Assembly: GCF_000718775.1 (NCBI RefSeq)
Contig: NZ_JOCB01000023.1
Span: forward strand, 1-64,000
Direction: 5' to 3'
Length of the DNA stretch: 64,000 nt
DNA from: Streptomyces sp. NRRL S-31
Lineage (GTDB): Bacteria > Actinomycetota > Actinomycetes > Streptomycetales > Streptomycetaceae
Shown here: piece after piece, positions 25,678-33,966 of the stretch
Numbering within the stretch: position 1 is the stretch's first letter
Layout of the letters: each line of letters begins with the position of its first letter
Translations under genes and position numbers: made by a program
The notes under the pieces: model-generated
What the model was told of the DNA's origin: nothing
Seen by the model: the letters and a program-made list of their open reading frames with translations, nothing else
Databases searched by the model: none

Positions 25678-26868
25678 ATGCCCAGTTACCGGACCCTCTT
25701 CCGCACCCCGGAGTTCACCCCGCTCTTCCTCGCCTCGGCCGCGCAGACCGCCGCGCAGACCGTCGGCGGCCTCGCCCTCGGCACGCTCGTGTACCGGGCG
25801 ACCGGCTCCCCGCTGCTCTCGGCGGTGAGCATGTTCGGCCCGTCGCTCGCCCAGGTGCTCGGCGCCACCTTCCTGCTGTCCGGTGCCGACCGGCTGCCCC
25901 CGCGCACCACCCTGTCCGCGATCGCGGTGGCCTTCGCGGCCGGTACGGCGGCGCAGGCGCTGCCCGGAATGCCGACCGGCGCGCTCTTCACCGTCGTCCT
26001 GCTGCTGGGTCTGGTCGCCTCGCTCGGCGGCGGGGTCCGCTGGGGCCTGCTGAACGAGATCCTCGCCAAGGACGGCTATCTGCCCGGGCGTTCGCTGTTC
26101 AACATGATGAGCGGGCTGACGCAGATCGCGGGATTCGCCACCGGCGGCGCCCTGCTGGCCACCCTCTCCCCGCGCCTCGGCCTGCTCCTCGCGGCGGCCC
26201 TGTACCTGGTGGCCGCGCTGGTCCTGCGCCTGGGCCTGTCCGAGCGCCCGCCCCGCGCCACCGGCCGCCCCTCGGCATCGGCGACCTGGCGCACCAACGC
26301 CGAGCTGTGGTCCTCCCGTCCGCGCCGGCTGACCTACCTGGGGCTGTGGCTGCCCAACGGCATGGTCGTCGGCTGCGAGTCGCTGTACGTGTCGTACGCC
26401 CCGCACGCCGCCGGCACGCTGTTCGCCTGCGGGGCGCTCGGCATGCTCGCCGGGGACGTGACCGTCGGGCGCCTGCTCCCCGCCGCCGTACGCGCCCGCC
26501 TGGCGACCCCGCTGCTGCTCCTGCTGGCGACGCCGTACCTGGTCTTCTGCGTCCGCCCGGGGGTGCCGTCGGCGGCGGTCTGCGTGACCGTGGCCTCCGT
26601 CGGCTTCGGGGCGAGCCTGATCCAGCAGGAGCGGCTGATGCGCCTGACCCTGGACACCATGGCCGGCCAGGCGCTGGGGCTGCACTCGGCGGGCATGCTG
26701 ACCCTCCAGGGCCTGAGCGCCACGGCGGCGGGCACGCTGGCCCAGCTGACGTCGCCCGCCACGGCGATGACCGCGATGGCGGCGGGCTCGGTCTGCGTGA
26801 CGCTCACGCTGGCCCTGGCGGACCGTTCCCCGTCCCCTCGGCCCTCGTCCCGGCCCTCCCCCTCCTGA
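25678..26868 (+). CDS. MFS transporter, probably controlled by the divergent regulator
   Basis: This 396-residue protein has about 11-12 hydrophobic segments and a typical MFS start (YRTLFRTPEFTPLFLASAAQTAAQTVGGLALGTLVYRATGSPL). It resembles the small-molecule or drug efflux branch found with DUF5937 regulators. There is no substrate evidence. The Ser/Pro-rich tail is cytoplasmic. Confidence 0.85.
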   Translation: MPSYRTLFRTPEFTPLFLASAAQTAAQTVGGLALGTLVYRATGSPLLSAVSMFGPSLAQVLGATFLLSGADRLPPRTTLSAIAVAFAAGTAAQALPGMPTGALFTVVLLLGLVASLGGGVRWGLLNEILAKDGYLPGRSLFNMMSGLTQIAGFATGGALLATLSPRLGLLLAAALYLVAALVLRLGLSERPPRATGRPSASATWRTNAELWSSRPRRLTYLGLWLPNGMVVGCESLYVSYAPHAAGTLFACGALGMLAGDVTVGRLLPAAVRARLATPLLLLLATPYLVFCVRPGVPSAAVCVTVASVGFGASLIQQERLMRLTLDTMAGQALGLHSAGMLTLQGLSATAAGTLAQLTSPATAMTAMAAGSVCVTLTLALADRSPSPRPSSRPSPS

Positions 26869-27037
26869 CCTCCGTGCCGGTCTTCCGCCCACTCCCCGGC
26901 GGACCGCGCCGACTGCCCCTATCCTCAGGGCGATACGGCCCGCGTCACGGCGCCGGACCCGTGGCTCCCACGGCTCCGTCGCTGCGGTGGCTTCGGTGGC
27001 CGCGGTGGCGCCGAGGCGAGGGGGAAGGGGAGGGACC

Positions 27038-28294
27038 GTGGACGTCGACTGGTCGGCAGCGGACGCGGAGGTCGCCCGGCTGAGGGCGGCGGAGCTGTGG
27101 AACCCGCCCGCCGGCACCGCCATGCAGGTCCTCGGGACACAGCGGCGGGAGATCCCGCACAGCCGCATGCTGGGCTGGCTGCTCGATCCCACGGCCTCGC
27201 ACGGACTCGGCCTGCGGATGCTCACGGCGTTCCTGCGCCGGCTGGGCCACGGCGAACTCACGGACGGGCTGGGCGCGGAACACGTCCGCGTGGAGAGGGA
27301 ACTGGTCCTGGAGGGCCATGAGGACCACCAGGACCGGCGCGCGGACATCGTCGTCCGGGCCGGCGGCACCCCGGTCGTCATCGAGCTGAAGGTCGACGCC
27401 GCGGAGGGCACCGACCAGACCCGGGACCTGGCGGGCCACTTCCGCCGCCTGCACCCCGCCCCGATCCTCGTCTTCCTCACCCTCGACGGCACGGACGCCG
27501 AAGAGCCCGCCTTCCTGTCGATGCGCCTGCGGGACGTCGCCCTCGACCTGCGGGCCGCTCTCGCCACGGCTCCCGAGCCGGCCGGCGCCGCCGGGACCGT
27601 GGGCCGCCGTACCGCCGCCGACTACCTGGAGACCCTCGGCACGCTGACGCGTACCAACGCCACGGCCCGCGCCGCGGCACGCTTCTGGCTGCGGCACGGC
27701 GACGACCGCGCCTACGCCGAGGCCCGGGCCGCGGCCTGGACCGTCCTCGGGGAACTGCCCGAACGCACGGCCCGGATACTGGGGGAGCGCTGCGCCACCG
27801 ACGACCTCCGGGTCACCATCCGCACGGAAACGGTGCGGGGCCGGCGGCACCCCCGCCGGGACCGCGTGGTGCTGCTGAGCCGACGGCGCTGGCTGGACGA
27901 GCGCGGAGAGCCCACGGCCGGCATCGGCGTCGCCGTACGCCGCCACGACCACCCCGACGACGACCACTGGCTCCCGCGGAACATGCCGTACTACGGCGTA
28001 TGGATCGCCGCACCGGTCCCGCGGCGGCCACTGCTCGCGCGGCCCCGCCACGACCAGCCCTGGGGCAACTGGGGAGTCGACTGGGACCACTTGCCCCTGT
28101 CCCTCGACGACACCGACCCGGCCGCCGACCCCGTGGACGTCTACGCCACCCGCGCCGCCGACCTCGTCCAGGCCCTGTGGGCCGCCCACTCGGCGGACAT
28201 CGACGCCGTCGTCGCCACGTCGGCCGCCCGGGCCACCGCCCCCGTGCCGCGGGACCCCGGCACCGCGGGACACCCGGCGGCCCGGCCGTCATGA
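27038..28294 (+). CDS. PD-(D/E)XK nuclease superfamily protein
   Basis: About 418 residues. The N-terminal domain contains REIPHSRMLGWLLDP, then the nuclease core HQDRRADIVVRAGGTPVVIELKVDA near residues 100-122 (Asp, then Glu-x-Lys), followed by DQTRDLAGHFRR. This is the PDDEXK_4 type often found in unassigned defence or mobile-element genes. The middle and C-terminal parts are Arg/His-rich and unassigned. GTG at 27038 follows GGGGAGGG. It overlaps the next gene by 4 bp (ATGA), so the two are translationally coupled. Confidence 0.82.
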   Translation: MDVDWSAADAEVARLRAAELWNPPAGTAMQVLGTQRREIPHSRMLGWLLDPTASHGLGLRMLTAFLRRLGHGELTDGLGAEHVRVERELVLEGHEDHQDRRADIVVRAGGTPVVIELKVDAAEGTDQTRDLAGHFRRLHPAPILVFLTLDGTDAEEPAFLSMRLRDVALDLRAALATAPEPAGAAGTVGRRTAADYLETLGTLTRTNATARAAARFWLRHGDDRAYAEARAAAWTVLGELPERTARILGERCATDDLRVTIRTETVRGRRHPRRDRVVLLSRRRWLDERGEPTAGIGVAVRRHDHPDDDHWLPRNMPYYGVWIAAPVPRRPLLARPRHDQPWGNWGVDWDHLPLSLDDTDPAADPVDVYATRAADLVQALWAAHSADIDAVVATSAARATAPVPRDPGTAGHPAARPS

Positions 28295-29043
28295 ACACCG
28301 ACGGGACACCGCCCGGCCCGGAGACCACACGGCGGCACCCCCGCGCGGAGCGGCCGCACCCGCCGCAGGGCCCCACCGGCACCGGCACGCCCGACCCCGC
28401 CCGGGTCACCGTCGAGGACGGACACCTGGGAGCGCCCTTCTCGCTCCTGCGCACCGACCAGGCGATCTCGTGGAAGGTCCACCTGCGTGCCGAGCACATC
28501 CTGCGCGGCACCTGCCCCGTCCCGCCCGAACTGGCCGACCGGGACCTGGCCGCCGCCGACATACGGGCGGATAGCGCGGAGGGGCTCCTCCTGATCACCC
28601 TGCGGGAGCTGGGCTACCTCGACGAGGACGGCCGCGCCCTGCTCCCGTGGCCGGCCCTGGTCCGCGGCACCGCCGAACGCGCGTCTCTCGCGGATCGCGC
28701 GGGAGCCGGCGAGGCATCGCCCCCGCGGATCGAGGACGCGATACGACGCCTGCTGGCACGCGGGCTCCTGACATGGGAGACCCGCGTCGAACTGCTCTGC
28801 CACACCCCCACGGTCCAGGAGGCGGAACCCGAGGAACCCGCGACCGCGTCCGCCCACGCCCCGGGCGCCCCGAGCGCCCACCGGGTGGCGGGACACCTGA
28901 TGCGGATAGGCCACCTGGGCAAGGAGGCCGGCCCGGAGGCCCGGGCGGCGTACCGCGACGACCACCGGCGAGCCGGGCTGGCCGGCCCCCACGAGCTGCC
29001 CCACGGCTACACGTACGTCCGCGAACACGAGCGGGGGACGTAG
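28291..29043 (+). CDS. hypothetical protein coupled to the PD-(D/E)XK nuclease
   Basis: 250 residues, no family recognised. The first 35 residues are disordered (Pro, Thr, His, Gly). The rest is predicted mostly helical, with GLLLITLRELGYLDEDGRALLPWPALVRGTAERAS and RIEDAIRRLLARGLLTWETRVELLCHTP suggesting a small winged-helix-like region, and a conserved-looking end RVAGHLMRIGHLGKEAG...YTYVREHE. The 4-bp ATGA overlap with the nuclease gene implies a shared function, perhaps a specificity or regulatory partner. Confidence 0.7.
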   Translation: MNTDGTPPGPETTRRHPRAERPHPPQGPTGTGTPDPARVTVEDGHLGAPFSLLRTDQAISWKVHLRAEHILRGTCPVPPELADRDLAAADIRADSAEGLLLITLRELGYLDEDGRALLPWPALVRGTAERASLADRAGAGEASPPRIEDAIRRLLARGLLTWETRVELLCHTPTVQEAEPEEPATASAHAPGAPSAHRVAGHLMRIGHLGKEAGPEARAAYRDDHRRAGLAGPHELPHGYTYVREHERGT

Positions 29044-29207
29044 GACGCGTCCGGACAGCGGGGGCCGCAGACGGCCCGCTGCGGGGACGTGCGCCGGGCC
29101 GGAGACGGCCCGCTGCTCGGGCGTGCGCCCGCCCGGCTCAGTGGCTCGCGGTGAGCCCGCCGCTCAGCGTGAGGTCGAACCGGACCAGCGGCGTGGACGG
29201 CACACAC

Positions 29208-29540
29208 ATGCAGATCGGCGAGGTCGCCGCGCGGACCGAACTCTCCCTGAGCGCCATCCGGCACCACGAGGAGGCCGGACTCGTCGTCTCTTCCGCCTGG
29301 TCGCAGGGTGGCTTCCGCCCGATGGCCATCCGCCGCACCGATCGCCTCGACTCCGGCGAGGACCTGGGCGCCGACGAGCGGGCGACATGTCCGGACCGGG
29401 TGCGCGGCCACGAACGGGCCGCCGCCGAACGCGCGGCGGACCTGCGCACCCAGCCGGCACGGGCCGAGGAGTTCGCGGCCACCCTGCGCGCCCGCCTCAC
29501 CGGCCCCGCGCCCGAGCACGCCACCCTTCCTCGTCGCTCC
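29208..29540 (+). pseudogene. eroded MerR-family regulator
   Basis: The ATG at 29208 opens MQIGEVAARTELSLSAIRHHEEAGLVVSSAWSQGGFR, a clear MerR helix-turn-helix, but after GGFR the expected YTxxDxxRLxxIxxM region is replaced by unrelated sequence. Only the distal coiled-coil part (ERAADLRTQPARAEEFAATLRARL) is again recognisable. The middle has therefore been lost or scrambled without a stop; the frame even stays open into the toxin gene. I regard it as non-functional. Confidence 0.6.
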
Positions 29541-29666
29541 ACTCGCGGACGGTCGCAGTCACCATGGGCAGAACCCTACGGGCTCCGTCTGGAGAGGCAC
29601 GCGATCGGCGCTTGCCGTCGCTTAAGGAAAACCTTAAGGTCGGTGTTGGTGTCGAAGGGAGTCGTC

Positions 29667-30026
29667 TTGAGCTGGACGATCAAGGTCACCGATGAGTACG
29701 CGGAGTGGTTCAGACTCCTGATCAAGGAGGATCTGGGCTCGGCCTCCCAGGTCGCGCAGGCTGTGGCCGCTCTGCGTGAGGCAGGACCGACTCTGGGGCG
29801 CCCCCTCGTGGACCGGTTAAAGGGCTCGGAACTGCATCATCTGAAGGAGCTGAGGCCGGGATCGGGTGGGCGCTCCGAAATGCGGATCATCTTCGCCTTC
29901 GATCCGACTCGCTCGGCCCTGCTGCTCCTGGGCGGTGACAAGGCCGGGAACTGGGAGCGCTGGTACCGCGACAACATTCCGCTGGCCGAGCAGCTCTACC
30001 ACGACTACGCCGACGACGAGGAATGA
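29667..30026 (+). CDS. RelE/HigB-family toxin of a type II toxin-antitoxin pair
   Basis: 119 residues: SWTIKVTDEYAEWFRLL at the start, GPTLGRPLVDRLKGSELHHLKELRPGSGGRSEMRIIFAFDPTRSALLLLGGDKAG in the core. These are typical of phage-derived Gp49-like/HigB ribosome-dependent mRNA interferases. The likely start is TTG at 29667 with AAGGGA 6 nt upstream; a GTG 18 bp earlier is possible. The toxin gene precedes the antitoxin gene by 10 bp, the HigBA order. It sits next to tRNA-fragment repeats, a common place for addiction modules. Confidence 0.87.
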   Translation: MSWTIKVTDEYAEWFRLLIKEDLGSASQVAQAVAALREAGPTLGRPLVDRLKGSELHHLKELRPGSGGRSEMRIIFAFDPTRSALLLLGGDKAGNWERWYRDNIPLAEQLYHDYADDEE

Positions 30027-30036
30027 GGGAGTAGCC

Positions 30037-30387
30037 ATGCCCAAGAAGGCTGCGCAGGACTGGGAGACCCTGGAGCAGGAGCTGTACGCGGCCGGCGTGG
30101 AACCCGCCGAGGTCGAGGCAGGGTCTCGCCGGCTTCTCGCCGAGGCGCGCGGCCATCAGCTCGCCGAGGCGCGCAAGCAGTTGGGTTTGGCCCAGCGGGA
30201 GGTGGCGGCCCGGATGGGGGTCAGCGTCGCCCGGGTCTCCCAGATCGAACACGGCGAAGGGGCCACCCTGGACGTCATCGCACGCTATGTGGAGGCGCTC
30301 GGCGGGAGGCTGGACCTGGTCGCGGACTTCGGCGACCACACCCTGCGCATGCCGGCCAGCAGTAATCAGGACAGCGCGGCGGCGTAG
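30037..30387 (+). CDS. HigA-like XRE antitoxin
   Basis: 116 residues with a helix-turn-helix at about 45-95 (LAEARKQLGLAQREVAARMGVSVARVSQIEHGEGATLDVIARYVEALGGRLDLVADF). The N-terminal 40 residues probably contact the toxin. Antitoxins of this kind neutralise the HigB partner and repress the operon. It ends 27 bp before the first tRNA-derived repeat. Confidence 0.87.
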   Translation: MPKKAAQDWETLEQELYAAGVEPAEVEAGSRRLLAEARGHQLAEARKQLGLAQREVAARMGVSVARVSQIEHGEGATLDVIARYVEALGGRLDLVADFGDHTLRMPASSNQDSAAA

Positions 30388-30400
30388 CGTCGTCGGGCGG

Positions 30401-30457
30401 GGCCCTTCTCTCTGTGCCCCCGGCAGGATTCGAACCTGCGACACCCGCTTTAGGAGT
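30401..30457 (-). repeat. tRNA-Arg(CCU) 3'-half copy A, outer left att remnant
   Basis: On the minus strand 30456-30414 reads as the 3' half of a tRNA: anticodon loop CTCCTAA (anticodon CCU), anticodon 3' stem, variable loop, T arm with GGTTCGAATCC and acceptor CGGGGGCA. The D arm and 5' acceptor are missing. The 43-bp core recurs at 31055-31097 and 42234-42276. With copy C the identity extends to 57 bp. I read it as an attachment-site scar. Confidence 0.85.
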
Positions 30458-30509
30458 GAGATGCGCCGCCGACTGCCAAGCAGCGCGTGGTCAGGTCTGG
30501 CCGAGGTCG

Positions 30510-30690
30510 ATCTCCACTGGGAAGGGGGAGAGCGCCTCGGGCGATCTCGACGGTCATCTCGTCATCCGGGCCGAAAACCATGCACATGTCCTGGTGGAGT
30601 GGTTCGAGGGCCTGCCGCGCCTCGGCGGTCCGGCCCTGGGCGAGCAGCAGCATCCCGATGTCGTGCCGCCGCTCCACGGCTTCCTCGCTC
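30510..30690 (-). pseudogene. fragment of a TPR protein
   Basis: The minus-strand frame reads SEEAVERRHDIGMLLLAQGRTAEARQALEPLHQDMCMVFGPDDEMTVEIARGAL, about one and a half tetratricopeptide repeats of the kind that end Streptomyces TPR or kinase-TPR proteins. Neither a start nor the rest of the protein is present. It is joined to the integrase relic that is read from the other strand. Confidence 0.45.
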
Positions 30691-30694
30691 ACGT

Positions 30695-30976
30695 CGCTGG
30701 TCGGCCCGTCGAGCCGCGCAACCTCTATCGCTCCTTCACCCGCGTCTCCCAGTCCGCCGGCCTCCGCGTCATCCGACTCCACGACGCCCGGCACGGCACG
30801 GCACGGCCACCCTCCTCACGGCGGCCAGGGTCGCACCCCGCGTCGTGATGGAGGTCCTCGGGCACTCTCAGATCAGCATCACGATGGACGTGTACACCCA
30901 CGTCGTCCGTGACGCGCAGCGCGAGGCCATGAGCCACATGGACCGGCTGCTCAGGAGGCGTCCTGGTCGTCGGTGA
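30695..30976 (+). pseudogene. C-terminal relic of a tyrosine integrase, frameshifted
   Basis: Frame one gives GRPVEPRNLYRSF and AGLRVIRLHDARHG (the H-x-x-R box). Frame two continues RHGTATLLTAARVAPRVVMEVLGHSQISITMDVYTHVV (the H and Tyr boxes) and ends MSHMDRLLRRRPGRR at 30976. The two frames meet at a triple GCACG repeat (30791-30805); removing one 5-bp unit restores a normal HDARHGTATLLTAA. The sequence is from a different integrase than the one at 40996, so an older element once ended here. Confidence 0.8.
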
Positions 30977-31005
30977 CCGACTTCGTTGATGTCAGCTGTA
31001 GATGC

Positions 31006-31049
31006 CAGAGGGCCTTCACCTCCCAACGTTGGGAGGTGAAGGCCCTCTG
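31006..31049. terminator. perfect 44-bp palindrome next to att copy B
   Basis: Arms of 19 bp beginning CAGAGGGCCTTCACC flank AACGTT, itself palindromic. It lies 5 bp from the tRNA-derived repeat, on the side where a tRNA transcript read from the minus strand would end, and 29 bp beyond the integrase relic. It matches the position of the hairpin at 42186-42228 next to att copy C. Confidence 0.8.
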
Positions 31050-31054
31050 AACTG

Positions 31055-31097
31055 GTGCCCCCGGCAGGATTCGAACCTGCGACACCCGCTTTAGGAG
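31055..31097 (-). repeat. attL of the AICE (tRNA-Arg(CCU) 3'-half copy B)
   Basis: 43 bp identical to 42234-42276. On the minus strand this copy also retains the complete anticodon arm (CCGCT, loop CTCCTAA, AGCGG), but no D arm or 5' acceptor follows, so it is not a working tRNA gene. It marks the left junction of the integrated element and the old right end of a decayed element. Confidence 0.85.
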
Positions 31098-31516
31098 AGC
31101 GGAGGGGGCGCGGGGTCGCTGACCAGGGGCTTTGATACCTGGCCAGGCTGCCCAGAACTCGACCGTGAGACACCCCTGTTGACCGTGGCTGACCTCTGCA
31201 TCTGGCACGGTAGTGGCACGAACCTCAGCCGACGAAAGTCAACGACGATGGTGGGCGCGCCGATCGACCAGGCGCGTGTGTGCCTCGCTGCACCCCCACC
31301 GACCTAAGCCACGCTGCCACGCCGTCGACTAGAGCACGCCGCGCCGGCCGAACCGTGACCTGTGCCCTCTGTGGGAGCGTCCTTCAAAGGCTACGCAGCG
31401 GACTTGGCAGGCGCTCTTGCCTTGAACGACACAGCGGGACTGAGTCGTTTCGGCGAAGTGTCCCGGCGGGAGCCGCAAGCGCATCATAATGAGAAGTATC
31501 GCTACCAGGAGGGGAC
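31098..31516. other. left-end non-coding region of the AICE
   Basis: The 419 bp hold no convincing gene. At 31203-31221 there are two TGGCACG motifs 11 bp apart, mirrored at the right end. The promoter of the cargo gene must lie in the last 100 bp, where composition shifts to AT-richer sequence. Short open frames at 31280-31489 and 31362-31544 have no coding signature. Confidence 0.6.
31203..31221 (+). promoter_or_regulatory. candidate integrase arm-type sites, left end
   Basis: TGGCACG at 31203 and again at 31214, spaced 11 bp start to start, about 105 bp inside attL. The same pair with the same 11-bp spacing and the longer match TAGTGGCACG lies at 42151-42172 near attR. Paired short direct repeats flanking the core are typical of arm sites of tyrosine integrases. 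Confidence 0.6.
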
Positions 31517-33781
31517 ATGGACAGCTTCGATCTTGCCAGACTGACCGATTTTGATTTTGAGGCTGTTTGTAAGGATATATTTGAGGCCGAGTACGGCCTG
31601 AGGCTAGAGCTATTTTCCCCAGGCGCTGACGCAGGAGTCGATCTTCGCTACTTCCATGCAGGTAAATCCGAGCTTATAGTTCAATGCAAGCACTGGGCGC
31701 GCTCATCGCGGGCTAAATTGATCGAATACGTCAGGAATGTTGAGCTTGCCAAAGTTCAAAGGTTGAAGCCGGATAGGTATATCCTCGCTACTTCCGTTGA
31801 TCTCACCAAGAATTCCAAAGATAAGCTGTACGATCTACTGGCTCCATATGTCAAAACGCCAAGCGACATCCTTGGAGTCGACGAGATAAACGCACTCTTG
31901 CGTAAGCATGAACATATCGTCAGACGTCATCTTCGGCTCTGGCTAACTAGCACAGCGGTCCTTAGTTCCCTGCTTTCTAAGAGCATTGTGACGCGCTCTC
32001 AGCAGCTTGCCGATGCGCTGGATTCCACGCTTCGCACGTACGCCCCAAATGAGAGTTACGGGAGAGCTCTAGACCTTCTAGATAGTCGGCATTCGTGCGT
32101 TATTGCAGGAATCCCTGGCATCGGGAAGACGACACTGGCTCAAGTTATTTGTGCAGTGTACGTGAGTGAGGGGTTCGAACTGGTTGAGATATCAGCGGAC
32201 CTTGAGGAGGCCAACACGCTATGGGACGATAACATCGCGCAGATTTTCTACTACGATGACTTCCTGGGGCAGTCCTCCTTGGCGGAGAAGCTCGGGAAAA
32301 ATGAAGATAGTCGTCTGCTTGCCTTCATGGAAAGGGTTGAGCAAGCGCGCAACAAGAGGTTCGTCCTTACTACGCGCGAATACATTCTTGCTCAAGCGCG
32401 ACAACGATATGAAAAGTTGGATAGGCATCGTTTCGAATTGCAGACGTGCGTGGTCGACATGGAGGACTATACCTACCGCGCCAGAGGGTCCATCCTTTAC
32501 AATCACGTATATGCGTCCGACCTCAGTGGTGAGGTTAAGGCAAGATTTGCGAATCCTCGGGTTTATCGACCCATAATTCAGCATCCTAATTTTAACCCCC
32601 GGGTGGTGGCGGTCACGATCTCGGAAGCCGCCTTGTTCCCTTCAGCGGATGAAGATCTTGGCAATCGAATCGTGACGAACCTCAGTAATCCTCGGAGCGT
32701 ATGGTCTCATATAGTTAATAATCAGCTGGAGGAATCCGATGTATATCTTCTGAGCCTGATTTACTCGTTTATTGGCGGTGTCTATCTAGGTGACATACAA
32801 GATCTGTGGGCTTCTCTGAATCGGAATGCGCGAGATCTCCGAAAGGCTATCAGTACACTCGAAGGTACGATGCTCGGGACTTATCTAAAGTCCGATAGGA
32901 TCTTCCTGGCATTCCATAACCCGTCGGTTCGTGACTTCATGCGGGAATATCTCCTAGACGATCAGGCGAGCCTCCTAGAGCTAATCAAGTGTTTCTCTCA
33001 TTTCGAACAAGTCGAGACGCTCTTGGTCATGGTCAATGAGCGAGAGGAGGTTCGGAAGTTCTGCGTACGCAACTTGAATGCCCTTGAGTGTGTAGCAGTG
33101 AAGGCATTCAATTCTCCAGGCCTTCGTAGCGACGGCGTAAATCCGAGCTTCGATCTCGCACATCGCGCCAAGGTCTACCTAGCGCTTGGGGAAACTCTAA
33201 ACTCGGAGCCGATCCAAGCGTGCGCCTACGGGGTGCTTATCGAGGGTGACGCCGTCCTCAACGCTTATGATGCGCAGGATATTGTCGACATAATTCACTC
33301 CTTGCAGGAGTCGAAGAGGGAGTCACTGAGGGGAATCGTTGCGGATGTCGTTGAATTCGCAGTTGAGTGGGCGACGGCTGATCTTTCGACCTGGGAGTTG
33401 ATTGAAGCAGCCAGGATTTTCCTCGAAAGTATATCGGACTTCGTTCCAGACTCTGATATGCAGAACCTTGAGGACGTGGCGATATGGTATGCCGAAGACG
33501 CGATTGAGGCTTGGGCGGAAGAGGGGCCTGGTTCGATGATTGACCATTCCGTTATGGAGAGAGTCTTGGCCTATGCTGGCAGTCTCGAAAACCCCGAAGA
33601 GACTTTTCCTGGCTACCGTGAAGGCGTAAATAAGATGCCAGACCTCGACTCGGATTATGACGTTAGGGAATACCGTGCGAACCGGGTGGAGGAATCCGGC
33701 TCGGGAGTGAGTCTGATTGAAGAAATGCAAGATGTCGCCCGCATGATGAAGACGCTGCGGGTGACTCGGGAGGATATTTGA
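31517..33781 (+). CDS. Mrr-like nuclease fused to an nSTAND3 NTPase, probable antiphage effector
   Basis: 754 residues. N-terminal Mrr-type restriction endonuclease domain: PGADAGVDLRY then ELIVQCKHW (Asp42, Gln56, Lys58). Next an nSTAND3 NTPase with Walker A GIPGIGKTT (198-206), Walker B FYYDDFLG (244-251) and the sensor LTTREYILAQAR. The C-terminal 350 residues are helical and unassigned, probably the sensing part. The architecture matches Avs-like STAND defence proteins, but the sensor region is much shorter than in described Avs members. The GC content is near 50%, far below all neighbours, so the gene arrived from a different donor. The ATG at 31517 follows AGGAGGGG. Confidence 0.85.
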   Translation: MDSFDLARLTDFDFEAVCKDIFEAEYGLRLELFSPGADAGVDLRYFHAGKSELIVQCKHWARSSRAKLIEYVRNVELAKVQRLKPDRYILATSVDLTKNSKDKLYDLLAPYVKTPSDILGVDEINALLRKHEHIVRRHLRLWLTSTAVLSSLLSKSIVTRSQQLADALDSTLRTYAPNESYGRALDLLDSRHSCVIAGIPGIGKTTLAQVICAVYVSEGFELVEISADLEEANTLWDDNIAQIFYYDDFLGQSSLAEKLGKNEDSRLLAFMERVEQARNKRFVLTTREYILAQARQRYEKLDRHRFELQTCVVDMEDYTYRARGSILYNHVYASDLSGEVKARFANPRVYRPIIQHPNFNPRVVAVTISEAALFPSADEDLGNRIVTNLSNPRSVWSHIVNNQLEESDVYLLSLIYSFIGGVYLGDIQDLWASLNRNARDLRKAISTLEGTMLGTYLKSDRIFLAFHNPSVRDFMREYLLDDQASLLELIKCFSHFEQVETLLVMVNEREEVRKFCVRNLNALECVAVKAFNSPGLRSDGVNPSFDLAHRAKVYLALGETLNSEPIQACAYGVLIEGDAVLNAYDAQDIVDIIHSLQESKRESLRGIVADVVEFAVEWATADLSTWELIEAARIFLESISDFVPDSDMQNLEDVAIWYAEDAIEAWAEEGPGSMIDHSVMERVLAYAGSLENPEETFPGYREGVNKMPDLDSDYDVREYRANRVEESGSGVSLIEEMQDVARMMKTLRVTREDI

Positions 33782-33966
33782 CAAAGCCGACCACCCCAGC
33801 TATGACGTAGCCCTTCACCGACGTCAGGCGGCTGATCGTCGTGCGCGTGGCACGGGCGCCGGCCGGGCTGGAGCGGGGCGGAGACAGGAGCGCAGGCCCG
33901 GCCGGGGGCCGGGCCGCGCGCGGTGAGCGGAGCGAGCCGCCTTGAACCAGTAGAGAAAGTTGTAAC

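Noticed and set aside
29866..30036. Longer antitoxin starting in the toxin gene
   Set aside because: The upstream part is an out-of-frame reading of the toxin; the ATG at 30037 gives the normal XRE antitoxin start.
30414..30480. Complete tRNA gene at the att repeats
   Set aside because: Only the 3' half (anticodon loop to acceptor 3' strand) is present; no D arm or 5' acceptor follows on the minus strand at any of the three copies.
31280..31489. Small frame encoding about 69 residues at the AICE left end
   Set aside because: No ribosome binding site, no family signature, and it lies in the arm-site/promoter region.
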